A stretch of 64,000 nt of DNA from Ferirhizobium litorale (GTDB lineage: Bacteria > Pseudomonadota > Alphaproteobacteria > Rhizobiales > Rhizobiaceae). Positions 45,741 through 53,944 of the stretch are shown here, piece after piece (within the stretch, counting starts at the first letter, position 1; each line of letters starts with the position of its first letter). The stretch covers positions 1-64,000 of the forward strand of contig JALDYZ010000005.1 of assembly GCA_030028905.1 (NCBI GenBank), read 5' to 3'. The position numbers were made by a program, and so were the translations under genes. The notes under the pieces were generated by a model, which saw nothing but the letters and a program-made list of their open reading frames with translations, was not told where the DNA came from and made no database searches.

Positions 45741-47371
45741 GCCTCCACCGCCCTTCCCTTAAGTGCGAAGAGGCCGCGCGGCCGCTTCTGGATGAACAGG
45801 ATGATGAGAACGAGCACGAGGATCTTGCCGAGGACGGCGCCGGCATAGGGCTCGAGGAATTTGTTGACGATGCCGAGCGTGAAGGCGCCGACCAGCGTGC
45901 CCCAGAGATTGCCGACGCCGCCGAACACCACGACCATGAAGCTGTCGATGATGTAGGACTGGCCGAGGTTGGGCGAGACGTTGTCGATCTGGGAGAGCGC
46001 CACACCCGCCATGCCGGCGATCGAGGAACCGAGGGCGAAGGTGAAGGCATCGACCCAGGGGGTGCGGATGCCCATCGATGAGGCCATGCGGCGGTTCTGC
46101 GTCACCGCCCGCATCTGCAGGCCGAAGGCCGAGCGCTTCAGCAGGAAGAGCAGCGCGAAGAACACCGAGAGCGAGAAGACGATGATCCACATGCGGTTCC
46201 AGGTGATCGTCAGGCCGCCGAGTTCGAAGGCGCCGGACATCCAGGAGGGATTGCCGACCTCCTGGTTGGTCGGCCCGAAGATGGTGCGCACCGCCTGCTG
46301 CAGGATGAGCGAGATGCCCCAGGTGGCAAGCAGCGTTTCCAGCGGCCGGCCATAGAGGAAGCGGATGACGCCGCGCTCGATGACGAGGCCGACGGCGCCG
46401 GTGACGAGGATGGCGACCGGCAGCGCGATGGCGAGCGACCAGTCGAACAGTTCCGGATAGGAGGTGCGGATGATGTTCTGCACCACGAAGGTGGAATAGG
46501 CGCCGAGCATGACCATTTCGCCATGCGCCATGTTGATGATGCCCATGACGCCGAAGGTAATGGCAAGGCCGATGGCGGCCAAAAGCAGCACCGAGCCGAG
46601 CGACAGTCCGTACCAGACGTTCTGGGCCGCATCGGCAAATACCAGCGAGTTTTCGATACTGGTGATGGCAGCATCGATGTCGGGGCGCAACGCCTCATCG
46701 GCGCTGTTTGCGGCGGTCATCAGGATCGAGATCGAATCGCGCCCGCCTCTCTCCTTGATGACTTCTATGGCCGCCTTCTTGTCGTCGAGCGAGCGATCGG
46801 AGGAGAGGAGCGCGACGGCGCGGGCGGACTCGAGAACGCCCTTGATCTCGGCATCCTGTTCTGCCGCCAGCGCGGTTTCAACGGCTTCGAGCGAGTCGGC
46901 GCTCGGGGCCTTGAGGATCGATTGCGCCGCCTGCAGCCGTACCGTCCGATCCGGGCTCATGAGGGTGAGGCCGCCAATGGCGGCGCGGATCGCCCTTCGC
47001 AGGCTGTTGTTGACCTTGACCTTGCTGAGCGCCGACTTTGCTTCCTCGCCGGCGGAGGCGCCGGTCAGCGGATCGATGAGTTCCAGCTTGGAGCCGGCTC
47101 TCTTCGTCAGGAACACCTGGCCATCCGACTTGCGGACGAAGAGATCGCCTTCGCTCAACGCTTCCAGAGCGGGCACGACGTTCGGATCGCCGCTCTTTCC
47201 AAGGTTGTTCACGAGTTCTTCCGCCTGCGCGAACGACGCCGTGCCGAGCGCATTCACCATGGCCTTGAGGTCGTCCGCGGCGAATGCCTTGGTCGCGAGC
47301 AGCGACAGGGCAAGGCTCAGGCAGACAAAGAAGATCCGGAATGCCGCAAATATCAATCGATAGAACATCAC
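45737..47371 (-). CDS. urtB: Urea ABC transporter permease UrtB with periplasmic N-terminal domain
   Basis: 544 aa. The C-terminal 290 residues form the LivH-like permease (GVMGIINMAHGEMVMLGAYS, then TQNRRMASSMGI). The first 31 residues look like a signal peptide ending AFA-AD, and residues 32-240 form a helical, repeat-like extracytoplasmic domain. This extension is a regular feature of proteobacterial UrtB and probably helps dock UrtA. A hairpin precedes the gene in the urtA-urtB gap. Confidence 0.93.
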   Translation of the reverse strand: MMFYRLIFAAFRIFFVCLSLALSLLATKAFAADDLKAMVNALGTASFAQAEELVNNLGKSGDPNVVPALEALSEGDLFVRKSDGQVFLTKRAGSKLELIDPLTGASAGEEAKSALSKVKVNNSLRRAIRAAIGGLTLMSPDRTVRLQAAQSILKAPSADSLEAVETALAAEQDAEIKGVLESARAVALLSSDRSLDDKKAAIEVIKERGGRDSISILMTAANSADEALRPDIDAAITSIENSLVFADAAQNVWYGLSLGSVLLLAAIGLAITFGVMGIINMAHGEMVMLGAYSTFVVQNIIRTSYPELFDWSLAIALPVAILVTGAVGLVIERGVIRFLYGRPLETLLATWGISLILQQAVRTIFGPTNQEVGNPSWMSGAFELGGLTITWNRMWIIVFSLSVFFALLFLLKRSAFGLQMRAVTQNRRMASSMGIRTPWVDAFTFALGSSIAGMAGVALSQIDNVSPNLGQSYIIDSFMVVVFGGVGNLWGTLVGAFTLGIVNKFLEPYAGAVLGKILVLVLIILFIQKRPRGLFALKGRAVEA

Positions 47372-47387
47372 TGGCCCCTAAAGCTTT

Positions 47388-47411
47388 CGCGGGCAGCATG
47401 GACTGCCCGCG
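47388..47411 (-). terminator. Hairpin in the urtA-urtB gap
   Basis: CGCGGGCAG and CTGCCCGCG form a perfect 9-bp stem with a 6-base loop, 28 bases after the urtA stop. No T run follows. Such hairpins after binding-protein genes commonly raise binding-protein mRNA over permease mRNA by blocking 3' decay. Confidence 0.7.
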
Positions 47412-47438
47412 ATGTCGTCAGTTTCGGGAGGACGAGGT

Positions 47439-48731
47439 TCAGGATCCCTTGCCGCCGCACTTGCCGACGGCAACGTTGAAGTTGCCGCAGTTCATCGGCA
47501 TGCGCCAATCGGAGATCAGGTCCTTGGAGTCCGGCAGGTAGTCGGACCACTCGTCGCCGACCACGAGGCCGGGGGTCTCGTAGACGATGTCGAACTGGCC
47601 GTCGTCCTGAATCTCGCCGATCAGCACCGGCTTGGTGATGTGGTGGTTCGGCAGCATCGACGAGTAGCCGCCCGAGAGGTTCGGGACCGAAACGCCGACC
47701 ATGGCGTCGATGACCTTGTCCGGATCGGTGGTGCCTGCCTTTTCGATCGCCTTGATCCACATGTTGAAGCCGATGTAGTGGGCTTCCATCGGATCGTTGG
47801 TCACGCGCTTGTCGTTCTTGGTATAGGCCTGCCAGGTCTTGATGAACTCGGCGTTGGCGTCGTTGTCGACCGACTGGAAATAGTTCCAGGCGGCGAGATG
47901 GCCGACGAGCGGCTTGGTGTCGATGCCGGCCAGTTCCTCTTCGCCGACCGAGAAGGCGACGACCGGGATGTCCTCGGCCTTGATGCCCTGGTTGCCGAGT
48001 TCCTTGTAGAACGGCACGTTGGCGTCACCATTGATCGTCGAGACGACCGCAGTCTTCTTGCCGGATGAGCCGAACTTCTTGATGTCGGAGACGATCGTCT
48101 GCCAGTCGGAATGGCCGAACGGCGTGTAGTTGATCATGATGTCCTCGGGCTTCACGCCCTTGGAGATCAGGTAGGCCTCGAGGATCTTGTTGGTCGTGCG
48201 CGGATAGACGTAGTCGGTGCCGGCCAGCACCCAGCGCTCGACGCCTTCGTTTTCCGCGAGGTAGTCGACGGCCGGGATCGCCTGCTGGTTCGGAGCGGCA
48301 CCCGTGTAGAACACGTTGCGCTGGCTTTCCTCACCCTCATACTGGACCGGATAGAAGAGGATGTTGTCGAGTTCCTCGAACACCGGCAGGACCGACTTGC
48401 GCGACACCGAGGTCCAGCAGCCGAAGACAGCCGAGACCTTGTCCTTCTCGATCAGCTCGCGGGCCTTTTCGGCAAACAGCGGCCAGTCCGAAGCCGGGTC
48501 CACGACCACGGCTTCCAGCTTCTTGCCCAGCACGCCACCCTTCTTGTTCTGCTCTTCGATGAGCATCAGCATGGCATCCTTGAGCGTCGTCTCGGAGATT
48601 GCCATGGTGCCGGAGAGCGAATGGAGAATGCCGACCTTGATGGTGTCGTCGGCGGCAAATGCGCCATGGAACGCCGTGGTCGACATGATGGCGCCGAGAA
48701 GCGCCCCGCTGACATAGGACTTGAGTTTCAT
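47439..48731 (-). CDS. urtA: Urea ABC transporter substrate-binding protein UrtA
   Basis: 430 aa. The signal peptide ends near residue 26 (AFA-AD). The mature protein begins with the UrtA hallmark IKVGILHSLSGTMAISE and contains VYPRTTNKILEAYL and EAHYIGFNMW, typical of the urea rather than the amino-acid branch of the family. A GAGGGG site precedes the ATG. The promoter faces the sensor-kinase gene across 227 bases; no sigma-54 TGGC-N-TTGC element was seen. Confidence 0.95.
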   Translation of the reverse strand: MKLKSYVSGALLGAIMSTTAFHGAFAADDTIKVGILHSLSGTMAISETTLKDAMLMLIEEQNKKGGVLGKKLEAVVVDPASDWPLFAEKARELIEKDKVSAVFGCWTSVSRKSVLPVFEELDNILFYPVQYEGEESQRNVFYTGAAPNQQAIPAVDYLAENEGVERWVLAGTDYVYPRTTNKILEAYLISKGVKPEDIMINYTPFGHSDWQTIVSDIKKFGSSGKKTAVVSTINGDANVPFYKELGNQGIKAEDIPVVAFSVGEEELAGIDTKPLVGHLAAWNYFQSVDNDANAEFIKTWQAYTKNDKRVTNDPMEAHYIGFNMWIKAIEKAGTTDPDKVIDAMVGVSVPNLSGGYSSMLPNHHITKPVLIGEIQDDGQFDIVYETPGLVVGDEWSDYLPDSKDLISDWRMPMNCGNFNVAVGKCGGKGS

Positions 48732-48828
48732 TGGATTGCCCCTCTTTTCTGGTTCTCCGCAACGGCCGGAAACATTAACGATCCGTTGCCTCCACGGGAC
48801 TATCGATCACCAGAGCCCGATTCCGCAT

Positions 48829-48844
48829 ACGTCATATGACGTAG
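48829..48844. promoter_or_regulatory. Perfect 16-bp palindrome between urtA and the sensor kinase
   Basis: TACGTCATATGACGTA is perfectly symmetrical. Its centre is about 105 bases upstream of urtA and 122 bases upstream of the kinase start. The TACGT half-sites resemble targets of LuxR/NarL-type response regulators, one of which is encoded in the kinase operon. Direct control of urt by that regulator is inference. Confidence 0.65.
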
Positions 48845-48958
48845 CGAGGGAGGTAAAGTGTGCAAAATTTGTGCGTGCCCACCACTTAAGCAATGCTGCA
48901 ATGCATGCTAGGAAACCTGAGCGTGGCCGAAGGTCGGCGGCAGATCCTTGGAGTTTCG

Positions 48959-51900
48959 ATGGCACCGCGGCAACGCATCATTCCAGTTCGGCGCGAATAC
49001 AATCGCTGGGTCGCGAACCAGACGCTGGAAGACTATGCGCTGCGCTTCACCGCCAAGAGTGCCCGACAGTTCTCCTCGAGCCGTATCTCGCACACGGCGA
49101 TCGGCGCCATCTCCTTCCTGGCACTGGAGGCGATCGGCGGGGCGATCACGCTGTCCTACGGCACGACCAACGCCTTCTTCGCCATCGTCGTCGCCAGTGT
49201 CGCGATGCTGGCGATCGGGCTGCCGATCAGCCGCTATGCCATCCGCCACGGCGTCGACATCGACCTGCTGACCAGGGGCGCCAGCTTCGGCTACATCGGC
49301 TCGACCATCACCTCGCTGATCTATGCCAGCTTCACCTTCATGCTCTTCGCCATCGAGGCGTCGATCATGTCGGGGGCGCTGGAGCTGACCCTCGGCATTC
49401 CGTTGTGGATCGGCTACATCATCAGTTCGGTGATGGTGATCCCGCTGGTGACCCACGGGGTCAGGCTGATCAGCAAGTTCCAGCTCGTCACGCAGCCGTT
49501 CTGGATCATCCTCAACATCCTGCCGTTCATTTTCATCGCGTTTCTCGACTGGGAGAAGTTCGATCTCTGGCGGGCGTTTGCCGGCTTGAGCCACACTTCC
49601 GGTCCGCCGGGCACGACCGCGCCGTTCAACCTGCTGGAGTTCGGGGCGGCGTCGGCGGTCATCCTGGCGCTGATGTCGCAGATCGGCGAGCAGGTCGATT
49701 TCCTGCGCTTTCTGCCGCCGGATGGAAGCCGCAGGCTGCGCCATCGCGTCGCCATTTTTCTCGCCGGTCCCGGCTGGGTGATCGTCGGGGCGCCCAAGCT
49801 GCTGGCCGGCTCCTTCCTCGTGGTACTGACGCTCAGCGCCGGCGTGCCCTCCGACCGCGCCGCCGATCCCGCCTACATGTACCTCACCGCCTTCGGCTAC
49901 ATGATCCCGAACCATACCGCAGCACTCCTGCTGATGGTGGCCTTCGTCGTCGTGTCGCAGCTCAAGATCAACGTGATGAACGCCTATGCCGGCTCGCTCG
50001 CCTGGTCGAACTTCTTCTCGCGGCTGACCCACAGCCATCCCGGCCGGGTAATCTGGCTGGTGTTCAACGTGGCGATCGCGCTGCTCCTCATGGAACTCGG
50101 CATCTATCGGCTGCTCGAGGAAACGCTCGGCATCTTCTCGATCATAGCCATGGCGTGGCTCTGCACGATCTCGGCCGATCTTTTCATCAACAAACCGCTG
50201 GGGCTGGCACCGCCCGGCATCGAGTTCAAGCGGGCCCATCTCTACGACGTCAATCCGGTCGGTGTCGGCAGCATGGGGCTTTCGGCCGGCATCTCGCTTG
50301 CGGCTCATTTCGGGCTGTTCGGCGAGGTGGCCTCCTCGCTGGCGCCCTACCTGACGCTGGTCGTCGCCTTCATCGCTTCGCCGGCGCTCGCCTGGGCGAC
50401 GAAAGGCAAGTACTATCTGGCGCGCAAGCCGCGCCGCGCGTGGCGCCAGAGCAGCACCATCACCTGCTCTATCTGCGAGCATCCCTTCGAGCCCGAGGAC
50501 ATGGCCTGGTGCCCGGCCTATGCGGCGCCGATCTGCTCGCTCTGCTGTTCGCTCGACAGCCGCTGCCACGACATGTGCAAGCCGAAGGCGCGGTTCAATG
50601 CGCAGGCCGGCGTCGTTGCCCGCTCGATCCTGCCGGAGAACTTGATAGCGAAGCTCAGGACCCGCCTCGGGCGCTATGGGATCGCCGTCGTTCTGGCGAT
50701 CTCGGCCATCGGCGTCATCCTGGGGATGATCGCCCATCAGGTCGGCACCGCGTCGCCGGAGACGGCCGAAGTCGTCAATCGAACCGTGCTGATCGTGTTC
50801 TTCGTCTTCGCCGTCGTCACCGGCGTCGTGTGCTGGTTCTACGTGCTGGCCCATGACAGCCGGGTCGTGGCGGAAGAGGAATCGTCCCGCCAGAACAGCT
50901 TGCTGCTGAAGGAGATCGCCGCCCACAAGAAGACCGATGCCGCGCTCCAGAACGCCAAGGAAACCGCAGAGGCGGCCAATCGCGCCAAGAGCCGCTATGT
51001 GGTCGGCCTCAGCCATGAACTCAGGACACCGTTGAATGCCGTGCTCGGCTACGCCCAGATTCTCGAGCGCGACGAAACGATCCCCGTGCCGCGGCAATCG
51101 GCGATCAAGGTGATCAAGCGTTCGGCCGACCATCTCTCCGGCCTGATCGACGGCCTGCTGGACATCTCGAAGATCGAGGCTGGACGGTTGCAGGTCTATT
51201 CCAACGAGATCAACATCCAGGACTTCCTCGACCAGATCGTCGACATGTTCCAGCCGCAGGCGCAGGCGAAGGGGCTGATCTTCGTGCACGATAGGGCGCC
51301 CAACCTGCCGCAATACGTGCGCACCGACGAGAAGCGGCTGCGCCAGATTCTCGTCAATCTGCTGTCGAATGCCATCAAGTTCACGGACGAGGGCAGTGTT
51401 CGATTCGCGGTCGGCTACCGCAGCCAGGTCGCCAGCTTCACGGTGGCCGATACTGGCCGCGGCATAGCCGAAAAGGATCTCGCCCGAATCTACGAGCCGT
51501 TCCAGCGCGGCGAGGCCGACAGCGTCCGCCCGATGCCCGGCCTCGGGCTCGGGCTGACGATCACCCGACTGCTCACCAACACGCTCGGCGGTGAAGTCTC
51601 GGTCGAGAGCGCGCGTGACGTCGGCTCCACCTTCAAGGTGCGCCTGATGCTCTCGGCTGTCGAGCGCCCGAACACCGCACCCGCCCCCGAAAGGAAGATC
51701 GTCTCCTATTCCGGCCATCGCCGCACCATCGTCGTCGTCGACGACAACGAGGATCACCGCGACCTGATGCGCGAGGTCCTGTCGCCGCTCGACTTCGTGG
51801 TCCTGACCGCGGCAAGCGGTACCGACTGCCTGACCCTGATCGAGGGCGTTGTGCCCGACCTCTTCCTGGTCGACATTTCGATGCCGGGCATGAACGGCTG

Positions 51901-52351
51901 GCAACTGTCGTCGCGGCTGCGCGAGATCGGCCATGCCGCGCCGATCCTGATGGTCTCGGCCAATATCGGCGATGGTGCGCTCAGCGGCGGAGAAGACAGC
52001 CACAACGATGCGATCGCCAAGCCGGTTGACATCCGTCAACTCGTCGACCGGCTGGCCGCGCATCTGGGCCTCGAATGGATCTACGCCGACGACGCGCCGG
52101 TGCTTTCGCGGATCGACACCACACCGGCAACGCCCGAAAGCCCCGGCCACAATCATGTGCTGGAACTGATGCGACTCGGCGAGATCGGCTATATTCGCGG
52201 CATCGAGGCAAAGCTCGATGATCTCGCGCGCCACGAGGCGAACCAGCCCTTCACCGAGGCGTTGGGCGCCTATGTTCAGGCGTTCGACCTCAATGGCTAC
52301 CTGCAGTTCCTGCAGGGATTCGACAATGAAAAGGTAGGCGAAGATGGCTGA
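48959..52351 (+). CDS. Transporter-like hybrid sensor histidine kinase (NCS1 domain + Cys module + HisKA/HATPase + receiver)
   Basis: 1130 aa from ATG 48959 (GGAG 5 bases upstream). Residues 1-480 resemble a complete NCS1-family nucleobase/hydantoin/cytosine permease with about twelve membrane helices. Residues 503-540 hold nine cysteines (503, 506, 518, 526, 529, 530, 536, 540 and the pair at 529-530), like a zinc-ribbon or metal site. Two helices follow (about 560-580 and 600-625), then a coiled linker. The HisKA domain has phospho-His686 (LSHELRTPLNAVLGY), the HATPase has N, G1 and G2 boxes (LLSNAIKF, DTGRGIAEKD, GLGLGLT) and the receiver domain has phospho-Asp972. The C-terminal 90 residues may be an extra signalling helix. 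It is divergent from urtABCDE. The architecture suggests a transporter turned receptor for urea or a purine-derived nitrogen source. Confidence 0.88.
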   Translation: MAPRQRIIPVRREYNRWVANQTLEDYALRFTAKSARQFSSSRISHTAIGAISFLALEAIGGAITLSYGTTNAFFAIVVASVAMLAIGLPISRYAIRHGVDIDLLTRGASFGYIGSTITSLIYASFTFMLFAIEASIMSGALELTLGIPLWIGYIISSVMVIPLVTHGVRLISKFQLVTQPFWIILNILPFIFIAFLDWEKFDLWRAFAGLSHTSGPPGTTAPFNLLEFGAASAVILALMSQIGEQVDFLRFLPPDGSRRLRHRVAIFLAGPGWVIVGAPKLLAGSFLVVLTLSAGVPSDRAADPAYMYLTAFGYMIPNHTAALLLMVAFVVVSQLKINVMNAYAGSLAWSNFFSRLTHSHPGRVIWLVFNVAIALLLMELGIYRLLEETLGIFSIIAMAWLCTISADLFINKPLGLAPPGIEFKRAHLYDVNPVGVGSMGLSAGISLAAHFGLFGEVASSLAPYLTLVVAFIASPALAWATKGKYYLARKPRRAWRQSSTITCSICEHPFEPEDMAWCPAYAAPICSLCCSLDSRCHDMCKPKARFNAQAGVVARSILPENLIAKLRTRLGRYGIAVVLAISAIGVILGMIAHQVGTASPETAEVVNRTVLIVFFVFAVVTGVVCWFYVLAHDSRVVAEEESSRQNSLLLKEIAAHKKTDAALQNAKETAEAANRAKSRYVVGLSHELRTPLNAVLGYAQILERDETIPVPRQSAIKVIKRSADHLSGLIDGLLDISKIEAGRLQVYSNEINIQDFLDQIVDMFQPQAQAKGLIFVHDRAPNLPQYVRTDEKRLRQILVNLLSNAIKFTDEGSVRFAVGYRSQVASFTVADTGRGIAEKDLARIYEPFQRGEADSVRPMPGLGLGLTITRLLTNTLGGEVSVESARDVGSTFKVRLMLSAVERPNTAPAPERKIVSYSGHRRTIVVVDDNEDHRDLMREVLSPLDFVVLTAASGTDCLTLIEGVVPDLFLVDISMPGMNGWQLSSRLREIGHAAPILMVSANIGDGALSGGEDSHNDAIAKPVDIRQLVDRLAAHLGLEWIYADDAPVLSRIDTTPATPESPGHNHVLELMRLGEIGYIRGIEAKLDDLARHEANQPFTEALGAYVQAFDLNGYLQFLQGFDNEKVGEDG

Positions 52352-53267
52352 GGGGGCTCAACCGCGCGATATCGTGCTTCTGGTGGACGACAGTCCGGAA
52401 GCGCTCGGCTTCCTGATGGAGGCGCTCGAACGATCCGGTTTCTCCGTGCTGATCGCCACCTCCGGCGCCGCCGCGCTGAACATCGTCGAGCGCATCACCC
52501 CCGACCTCGTTCTGCTCGATGCTGTGATGCCGGCAATGGACGGGTTCGAAACCTGCCTGCGCCTCAAGGCCCATGCCAGCGTGTCGCAGGTGCCGGTGAT
52601 CTTCATGACCGGGCTCACGGAGACCGAACACGTCGTCAGGGCGCTCGAATGCGGTGGTGTCGACTACCTGACGAAGCCGATCAACATCGACGAACTGCGC
52701 GCGCGCATCCGCGTACACCTTTCCAATGCACGCTCGGCGCAGAGCGCCCGGGTCGCGCTCGATGCGGCCGGCCGCCACCTGCTGGCCGTTCGCGGCGACG
52801 GCAAGGTGCACTGGTCGACGCCGCAGGCGACCCGCCTCGTCAACGCCGCGACCGGCAGCGACGAAGGTCTCGACATCATCGCCGTGCATATCGCCGCCTG
52901 GCTGGCCGGGCGGGAGGGGCCAAGGGGACAGCGTGATCCGGCCCTCCTTGTCGCCGAAAACGGCCCGGCCTCGCTGCACTTGACCTTTCTCGGCTCGATC
53001 GGTCCGGATGAGCACCTGTTCCGGCTGACCGCCGCTGGCCAGCGCAGCGAGGACGAGGTGCTGCGCCAGCATTTTCCTCTGACGGCACGCGAATCGGAGG
53101 TCCTGCGCTGGATCGCCAAGGGAAAGTCAAACCGCGACATCGGCGAGATCCTCGGACTGTCGGCCCGCACGGTGAACAAGCACCTGGAGCAGATCTACGT
53201 GAAGCTCGGCGTCGAGAACCGCGCTTCCGCCGCGGTCAAGGCCGCCCACGTCCTGCACGCGATCTGA
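52344..53267 (+). CDS. LuxR-type response regulator paired with the transporter-like kinase
   Basis: 307 aa. The receiver domain covers residues 8-125 with phospho-acceptor Asp59 (DLVLLDAVMPAMDG) and the conserved Lys in YLTKPI. A linker of about 110 residues precedes a LuxR/FixJ-type helix-turn-helix (about 240-300: LTARESEVLRWIAKGKSNRD). It overlaps the kinase gene by 8 bases, so the two are a coupled pair. The perfect palindrome at 48829 is the best candidate target. Confidence 0.92.
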   Translation: MAEGAQPRDIVLLVDDSPEALGFLMEALERSGFSVLIATSGAAALNIVERITPDLVLLDAVMPAMDGFETCLRLKAHASVSQVPVIFMTGLTETEHVVRALECGGVDYLTKPINIDELRARIRVHLSNARSAQSARVALDAAGRHLLAVRGDGKVHWSTPQATRLVNAATGSDEGLDIIAVHIAAWLAGREGPRGQRDPALLVAENGPASLHLTFLGSIGPDEHLFRLTAAGQRSEDEVLRQHFPLTARESEVLRWIAKGKSNRDIGEILGLSARTVNKHLEQIYVKLGVENRASAAVKAAHVLHAI

Positions 53268-53307
53268 TCGTCCACCAGTTGGCAGGTCACACGTCCGCGA
53301 GACTTGT

Positions 53308-53342
53308 CGCGTGTTCATTTTTGATTATATTGAATACACGCG
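53308..53342. promoter_or_regulatory. Inverted repeat upstream of the toxin-antitoxin operon
   Basis: CGCGTGT and ACACGCG form a 7-bp perfect inverted repeat with a 21-base AT-rich centre, ending 18 bases before the antitoxin start. The AT-rich centre probably contains the -10 region. Autoregulation by the antitoxin is the usual arrangement. Confidence 0.6.
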
Positions 53343-53360
53343 ACGAAAGGAATTGCTTTT

Positions 53361-53627
53361 ATGGCCAGATCGACGACGATGACAGTCCGTCTCAGCGGGG
53401 CTTTGAGCGATTTCGTCGCGGACAGTGTCGGAGAGAATGGTGCCTACGAGAATGTCAGCGAGTACATCAGGGACCTGATACGACGCGACAAGGAACGCGC
53501 CGAGCGCGAAGCCTTCGATCGATTGAAGACTGAACTTGCCCACGCATTCGCCACGCCGGAGTCCTCCTATCAGCCGCTGACGGCGGCCGACATCATCGCC
53601 CGCAACCGTAGGCCCGTGGACCGCTAG
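53361..53627 (+). CDS. parD: ParD-type antitoxin (ribbon-helix-helix)
   Basis: 88 aa. The N-terminal ribbon-helix-helix has TMTVRLSGALSDFVADSV and the family segment YENVSEYIRDLIRRDKERAE. The charged C-terminal part should wrap the toxin. AAGGA lies 9 bases upstream of the ATG. Its stop overlaps the toxin start by one base. Confidence 0.88.
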   Translation: MARSTTMTVRLSGALSDFVADSVGENGAYENVSEYIRDLIRRDKERAEREAFDRLKTELAHAFATPESSYQPLTAADIIARNRRPVDR

Positions 53628-53941
53628 TGGCCGTTCTTGTCCAGGAGGCGGCGTCCCTCCGCCTCGATGATATCTACCGATACACCCGGGATCGCTTTGG
53701 CGAGGACCAGGCGGAGCGCTACATCGTCGGCATTTTTCAGGCCTTCGGTAAAATCGGGACGCATGGCGTGGCTGCGAAACCGATACCGGCGGAATTCGGT
53801 GTGGACGGCTACTACTTTCGCTACGAGCGCCACTTCGTGTATTGGCGCAGATTGAGCAATGGCGATATCGGCATAGTGACGATCCTGCACGAGCGGATGC
53901 ATCAGTTCGACCGGTTTCGTGACGACTCGGGCGGTGCGTAG
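53627..53941 (+). CDS. parE: ParE/RelE-superfamily toxin
   Basis: 104 aa from GTG 53627. RelE/ParE fold with AASLRLDDIYRYTRDRFGEDQAE at the N-terminus, visible as LDDIYRYTRDRFGEDQAERY, and the C-terminal VTILHERMHQFDRF. ParE toxins usually poison DNA gyrase; RelE relatives cut mRNA, and the sequence does not prove which. It is translationally coupled to the antitoxin. Confidence 0.85.
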   Translation: MAVLVQEAASLRLDDIYRYTRDRFGEDQAERYIVGIFQAFGKIGTHGVAAKPIPAEFGVDGYYFRYERHFVYWRRLSNGDIGIVTILHERMHQFDRFRDDSGGA

Positions 53942-53944
53942 GGA

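Noticed and set aside
48732-48828. Sigma-54 promoter for urtA, as often expected for nitrogen-regulated genes
   Set aside because: No TGGC-N-TTGC pair with correct spacing was found on the urtA-coding strand.
48908-52234. A very long open frame (over 1100 codons) on the minus strand, antisense to the sensor kinase
   Set aside because: It mirrors the high-GC third-position bias of the kinase gene. Its translation is Arg/Asp/Gln/His-rich low-complexity sequence without domains, whereas the plus-strand frame has complete kinase motifs.
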